The notes under the pieces were generated by a model. It was not told the origin of the DNA, searched no databases, and was given only the letters and a program-made list of their open reading frames with translations. DNA of 64,000 nucleotides from Marinobacter vinifirmus (GTDB lineage Bacteria; Pseudomonadota; Gammaproteobacteria; Pseudomonadales; Oleiphilaceae), in the NCBI RefSeq assembly GCF_002258215.1, contig NZ_NEFY01000003.1, positions 124,001 to 188,000 on the forward strand, read 5' to 3'. Both the position numbers and the translations under genes were made by a program. How positions within the stretch are numbered: the stretch's first letter is position 1; each line of letters opens with the position of its first letter. This document shows positions 60,388 through 64,000 of this stretch, piece after piece.

Positions 60388-61512
60388 ATGCTGCATCGTT
60401 TGAAGAACGATTTTCGCCTGTCCATCATTACCCTGCTCGGCGCCAGTGCCGTGCTGGGGATTACGCCGTTTGCCGTGCTTCGATTCCTGCAGGGCAACAC
60501 CATGGCCGGCCTGCTCGATACGGTGATCCTTGCGGGTATTTCCTTCGGAGTGATTTACAGCTGGCTGACCGGCAACACCCGGGTGGGCGGCATGGTGCTG
60601 GCCCTGGTGGCCTGCGGCGGTGCGGTATCGGTTGGCTATGTGGTGGGCGAGCCGGGCCTGTTCTGGTTGTATCCCTGCCTGGTGACCACCTTCTTCCTGG
60701 TGGCACCGAAGATTGCCATTGTGCTGAACATTGCCTCGGTGCTGGTGCTGATGTCGTTCGGAGAGGCCTTCAGCTCCCAGGTGCAGATGTGGTCCTTTGC
60801 CTCCACCGCAGTTGTCGTCAGTGCCTGTGCCTATGTGTTCGCTTACCGGAACAAGAACCAGCGGGTGCGCCTGGAACACCTGGCCACCATTGACCCCCTC
60901 ACTGGGGTGAAGAACCGCCGTTCGATGGACGAAGCGCTGGACCTGGCGGCCGCCAACGCCGAGCAGACCGGGCAGTCCTACGCGCTGGTGCTGCTGGACC
61001 TGGATCATTTCAAAACCATCAACGACGACTATGGCCACGGTGTCGGCGACAGTGTGCTGACCGAGCTGGTAGCGCTGATCGAACACAATACCCGCAAGTC
61101 AGACCAGTTGTTCCGCTATGGCGGCGAGGAGTTCGTCCTGCTGCTGCCGGGTGTGGATGGCGTGGGGCTGCAGTCGGTAATGACCAACCTGCAGCAGTTG
61201 TTGCGCCGGCGGCTGAAGCACCCGGGCGGGGCGGTCACGGCTTCCTTCGGTGTGGCATTGCTGGGCCATGGCGAAAGTGTGGCCAGCTGGCTGCGGCGTG
61301 CCGACAACGCCTTGTATGAAGCCAAGGAATCCGGCCGCGACCGGATTGTCTATGCAGACGCGCTGGCTCAGGCCGGTTCCGGTGCCGGCCGGTACCGGAA
61401 CAGCCGCCAGCCCAGCAGCAAGCTGGCGGAGGTCAGCCCCGCAGTTAATCCCACCCAGAATCCGGCCGCTCCCAGCGCCGGCAGCAATGCGTCTGTAAAG
61501 GTCAGAAAGTAA
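60388..61512 (+). CDS. Membrane diguanylate cyclase (GGDEF)
   Basis: 374 residues. Five or six N-terminal helices (about 10-150) form a membrane sensor. The GGDEF domain (about 165-325) has intact RYGGEEFVLLLPG and an I-site RKSD exactly five residues before it, so it should make c-di-GMP under product inhibition. The last about 48 residues, low-complexity and Ser/Pro-rich, are read through the antisense of the MATE gene, giving a 145-bp convergent overlap. ATG 60388. Confidence 0.9.
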   Translation: MLHRLKNDFRLSIITLLGASAVLGITPFAVLRFLQGNTMAGLLDTVILAGISFGVIYSWLTGNTRVGGMVLALVACGGAVSVGYVVGEPGLFWLYPCLVTTFFLVAPKIAIVLNIASVLVLMSFGEAFSSQVQMWSFASTAVVVSACAYVFAYRNKNQRVRLEHLATIDPLTGVKNRRSMDEALDLAAANAEQTGQSYALVLLDLDHFKTINDDYGHGVGDSVLTELVALIEHNTRKSDQLFRYGGEEFVLLLPGVDGVGLQSVMTNLQQLLRRRLKHPGGAVTASFGVALLGHGESVASWLRRADNALYEAKESGRDRIVYADALAQAGSGAGRYRNSRQPSSKLAEVSPAVNPTQNPAAPSAGSNASVKVRK

Positions 61513-62762
61513 CCCAGCGGCAAGCCGATTCCCCAGAACGAGAACAGCATGATAAACATGGGGATGCGGGTGTCCTTGTAACCCCTGAGTGCGCTGATGC
61601 AGGTGACCTGTATGACGTCCGCAATCTGGAACATGGCGGCAAAGGTCAGCAACCGGACAGTGACCGCCTGTACCTCGGCATCACTGGAATACAGCGCTGC
61701 AATCGGCCCGGAAAACACATACAGGGCGCTGGCGAAGATCAGGGCGATGGCCGAGGCCAGGATCAGCGAGCTTCGGGAAATCAGCCAGGCAGTGTCCGGG
61801 GCCCGTGCGCCGATCAGAAAACTGACTCGCAGGGTCAGCGCCATTCCGATACTCAGCGGCAGCATGAACAACAGTGACACCACGTTCAGGGCAATCTGGT
61901 GCCCTGCCACCACAACCGGCCCCAGCGGAGCCAGGAACAACGCAATAACCGAAAACATGCTGGCTTCTACGAAAATGGTAAAGCCGATCGGCACACCAAT
62001 GCGCAGAATGTAACGGATGCCCTGCCAGTTCGGTTTCACCCAGTCTGCCAGTATATGGAAGGCCCGGAAGGTCTTGCTGTAATTCAGGTATACCAGCAGG
62101 GCGATGGCCGCCGTTCCGTTCGACAAGGAGGTGGCCCAGCCACAACCCACGCCCCCCATGGCCGGCAGGCCGAGCTTTCCGTAGATGAAAATGTAGTTCA
62201 GGGGCAGGTTGATCAGGGTACTGAGCACCGAAAATGCCATGATCACCCGGGTGTGCCCGAGCCCGTCCGTCAGGCCTCGCAGGGCGTTCATCAGCAGCAT
62301 GGCGGGAATGCCCCAGGCGAAGGCATCCAGGTAGCCCTGGGTTATGCCGGCAGTGGTGGGCTCCATCTTCAGCATCGACAGCACCGGCTGTACGTTGGTC
62401 AGCAACAGCACCATCACTACGGTGCCGGCCAGGGCAATGTACAGTCCCTGCCAGGTAGCCGGCATGATCTTGCCGGTGGTGCGGGCACCGTTGTAGCCGG
62501 AGATGATTGGTTGCAGCGCGCCGAGCAGGCCCATGAAAAACAGGAACAGCGGCATCCACAGGCTGCTGCCGATGCCGACACCGGCCAGGTCTTCGGCACT
62601 GGCGTGGCCGGCCATCACGGTATCGATGACACCATTGGCCATCTGGGCCAGCTGGGCAATTAGGATGGGGCCGCCCAGAATGGCCAGGGTTTTCCATTCA
62701 GTAAGGGTGCGGCTGACCAGTGGTTGCCGGGTTTCTGGTAACGGTTGGTGGTTTTCGTCCAT
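61368..62762 (-). CDS. MATE family efflux transporter (NorM type)
   Basis: 464 residues from ATG 62762; an upstream in-frame ATG at 62819 is possible and neither has a strong ribosome site. Twelve helices in two halves, e.g. ILGGPILIAQLAQMANGVIDTVMAGHA, GLTDGLGHTRVIMAFS, and GYKDTRIPMFIMLFSFWGIGLPLGY. Sodium- or proton-driven drug export. Overlaps the 3' end of the diguanylate cyclase gene. Confidence 0.92.
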   Translation of the reverse strand: MDENHQPLPETRQPLVSRTLTEWKTLAILGGPILIAQLAQMANGVIDTVMAGHASAEDLAGVGIGSSLWMPLFLFFMGLLGALQPIISGYNGARTTGKIMPATWQGLYIALAGTVVMVLLLTNVQPVLSMLKMEPTTAGITQGYLDAFAWGIPAMLLMNALRGLTDGLGHTRVIMAFSVLSTLINLPLNYIFIYGKLGLPAMGGVGCGWATSLSNGTAAIALLVYLNYSKTFRAFHILADWVKPNWQGIRYILRIGVPIGFTIFVEASMFSVIALFLAPLGPVVVAGHQIALNVVSLLFMLPLSIGMALTLRVSFLIGARAPDTAWLISRSSLILASAIALIFASALYVFSGPIAALYSSDAEVQAVTVRLLTFAAMFQIADVIQVTCISALRGYKDTRIPMFIMLFSFWGIGLPLGYFLTFTDALLPALGAAGFWVGLTAGLTSASLLLGWRLFRYRPAPEPA

Positions 62763-62927
62763 GGTGTTCCGGGTTTCTGTGCAGAGCGTATAGGGGGCCT
62801 TGGGCCGGCTGAAGATCATACCCTATCGCCGGTGTTGGTTCTTATAGGGACAAGCACGCCTTCAGAAACTGCAATTGCCGGAAGAAATCAGTAAAGTAGC
62901 AGCCCGGATTTTTGCAGGTGGCGCGCG

Positions 62928-63788
62928 ATGAAACTGTTGGTTCTGGTTACGATTCTCTGGGCGTTCTCGTTCAGCCTGATTGGTGAATTCCTGGCTGGCC
63001 GGGTAGACAGCGACTTTGCGGTGCTCAGCCGGGTGTTGCTGGCAGCTCTGGTATTCCTGCCCCTGACCCGCTGGCGCGGTGTTCCCGGAGGCATGAAGCT
63101 GGGCATCATGGCCACCGGTATGCTGCAGTTCGGTATCACCTACCTGTGCCTGTACCGCTCGTTCAGTTACCTGACGGTGCCGGAAGTGCTGTTGTTCACC
63201 ATCTTCACTCCGCTGTATGTCACCCTGCTGGACGATGCCATGTACCGCCGGTTTTCCCCGGTGGCCCTGCTGGCTGCGGCCATCGCCACCCTGGGCGCCG
63301 GCATTATCCGCTACGACGGCCTGAGCGAAGACTACATCACCGGTTTCCTGTTGTTGCAGGTGGCCAATTTCACCTTTGCCGCCGGCCAGGTGGGCTACAA
63401 ACACGTGATGCAGCGTTACCCGCTGGAGCTGCCGGGCTATCGCACTTTCGGTTATTTCTTCTTTGGCGCGCTGGTCATCGCCCTGCCGTCGTTCCTGGTG
63501 TTCGGTAATCCGGACAAGCTGCCGGCTACCGGCTTGCAGTGGGGCATTCTGGCCTGGCTTGGCCTGGCGGCTTCCGGTCTGGGGCTGTATTTGTGGAACC
63601 GGGGCGGTTGCCAGGTGGATGCCGGCACCCTGGCGATCATGAACAATGCCCTGGTGCCGGCCGGCTTGCTGGTTAACCTGTTGATCTGGAACCGGGATGC
63701 GGACCTCGGGCGGCTTGCGCTCGGCGGCCTGGTGATTGCGTTCTCGCTGTGGGTGAACAACCGGTTTCGGCGGCAGGCCCTGGCCTGA
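62928..63788 (+). CDS. EamA/DMT family transporter
   Basis: 286 residues, ten helices in two EamA repeats, with VTILWAFSFSLIGEFLAGR at the start and YDGLSEDYITGFLLLQVANFTFA at the repeat boundary. Resembles carboxylate/amino acid transporter (CAAT) members of the DMT superfamily; substrate unknown. ATG 62928. Confidence 0.85.
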   Translation: MKLLVLVTILWAFSFSLIGEFLAGRVDSDFAVLSRVLLAALVFLPLTRWRGVPGGMKLGIMATGMLQFGITYLCLYRSFSYLTVPEVLLFTIFTPLYVTLLDDAMYRRFSPVALLAAAIATLGAGIIRYDGLSEDYITGFLLLQVANFTFAAGQVGYKHVMQRYPLELPGYRTFGYFFFGALVIALPSFLVFGNPDKLPATGLQWGILAWLGLAASGLGLYLWNRGGCQVDAGTLAIMNNALVPAGLLVNLLIWNRDADLGRLALGGLVIAFSLWVNNRFRRQALA

Positions 63789-63948
63789 TCCCCTGGCCGG
63801 GGGCCGGCCGTAAACAACTGAACAACATTTCAACACTGGCATCATTTGGCCAGTGCTGGCAGAATCCGGCCCCAATTGCCCCAGCACTCAGGCTCGGCGC
63901 ACTCACAATCCGTAATTTCCTAAAGCCAAAAGCACAGGAAGAAAACTC

Positions 63949-64000
63949 ATGACTCAGTCCAACTCCGCAGCTGACAGCGGTACCGGGGCTCGCGGACTCT
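63949..64000 (+). CDS. Start of a gene cut by the window end
   Basis: ATG 63949 behind AGGAAG begins MTQSNSAADSGTGARGL and is open to the window edge. Too short to identify; the Ser/Gly-rich start precedes no visible domain. Confidence 0.55.
   Translation, partial: MTQSNSAADSGTGARGL

Noticed and set aside
1..64000. CRISPR array, rRNA, prophage or insertion sequence
   Set aside because: No regularly spaced repeats, no rRNA-like sequence, and no transposase or phage gene was found.

Overview
The window looks like chromosome of a marine, moderately halophilic gammaproteobacterium, most likely Marinobacter. The wax ester synthase closely resembles the Marinobacter WS/DGAT enzymes as I remember them. 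An ectoine-type osmolyte cluster with its dedicated aspartokinase, many c-di-GMP/PAS signalling genes, the high GC content and general gammaproteobacterial gene content fit. The genus call is inference from gene content; no database search was run.

Layout. 0-7 kb: end of an MFS gene, a marR-MFS efflux operon with a 28-bp palindromic operator, a GDT1-type cation transporter, an L,D-transpeptidase, an SDR gene remnant, and a long NfeD protease with its slipin partner. 7-13 kb: Lpp-type lipoprotein, a second L,D-transpeptidase, a K+/H+ antiporter, tRNA-Gly(CCC), NDH-2, a PEBP protein and a metallophosphoesterase. 13-17 kb: ectA, ectB and the ectoine aspartokinase, with no ectC. 17-26 kb: DUF3429, tag, a PPTase, pdxH, a large DUF748 protein, yfbR, a second NfeD/SPFH pair, an SDR and a class II amidotransferase. 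26-31 kb: metal-dependent hydrolase, AraC regulator, TM2 protein and wax ester synthase, with long palindromic repeat elements in the gaps. 31-40.5 kb: an assimilatory nitrite region (nirD, nirB, NasR-type NIT-ANTAR regulator, kinase/phosphatase, nirC) that also holds a SprT-like protease, a HicB-like protein and an orphan hcp. 40.7-43.2 kb: Fur-type exbB-exbD-exbD-tonB operon. 43-50 kb: TauE exporter, amidase, unknown gene, metNIQ, a truncated beta-propeller gene. 50-64 kb: 1-Cys peroxiredoxin, Na+/alanine symporter, CBS protein, S-formylglutathione hydrolase, a five-gene phosphorelay/c-di-GMP operon, a membrane diguanylate cyclase, a MATE pump, an EamA transporter and the first codons of one more gene.

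How it works together. The nitrite genes look like one regulon. nirB and nirC each have a GG-N10-GC sigma-54 promoter followed by a leader with an intrinsic terminator, and the gene divergent from nirB encodes an ANTAR RNA-binding antiterminator. The osmolyte operon supplies aspartyl phosphate, diaminobutyrate and N-acetyl-diaminobutyrate, but the cyclising enzyme must be encoded elsewhere or be absent.

The most unusual structure is a set of palindromic elements, four of one family (26.5, 28.9, 29.1, 31.6 kb) and one of another type (48.2 kb). In the first family each copy has the same short core, but the 19-27 bp outer arms differ completely between copies while staying self-complementary within each copy. 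Two of the five elements lie inside operons (nirB|nirD and metI|metQ).
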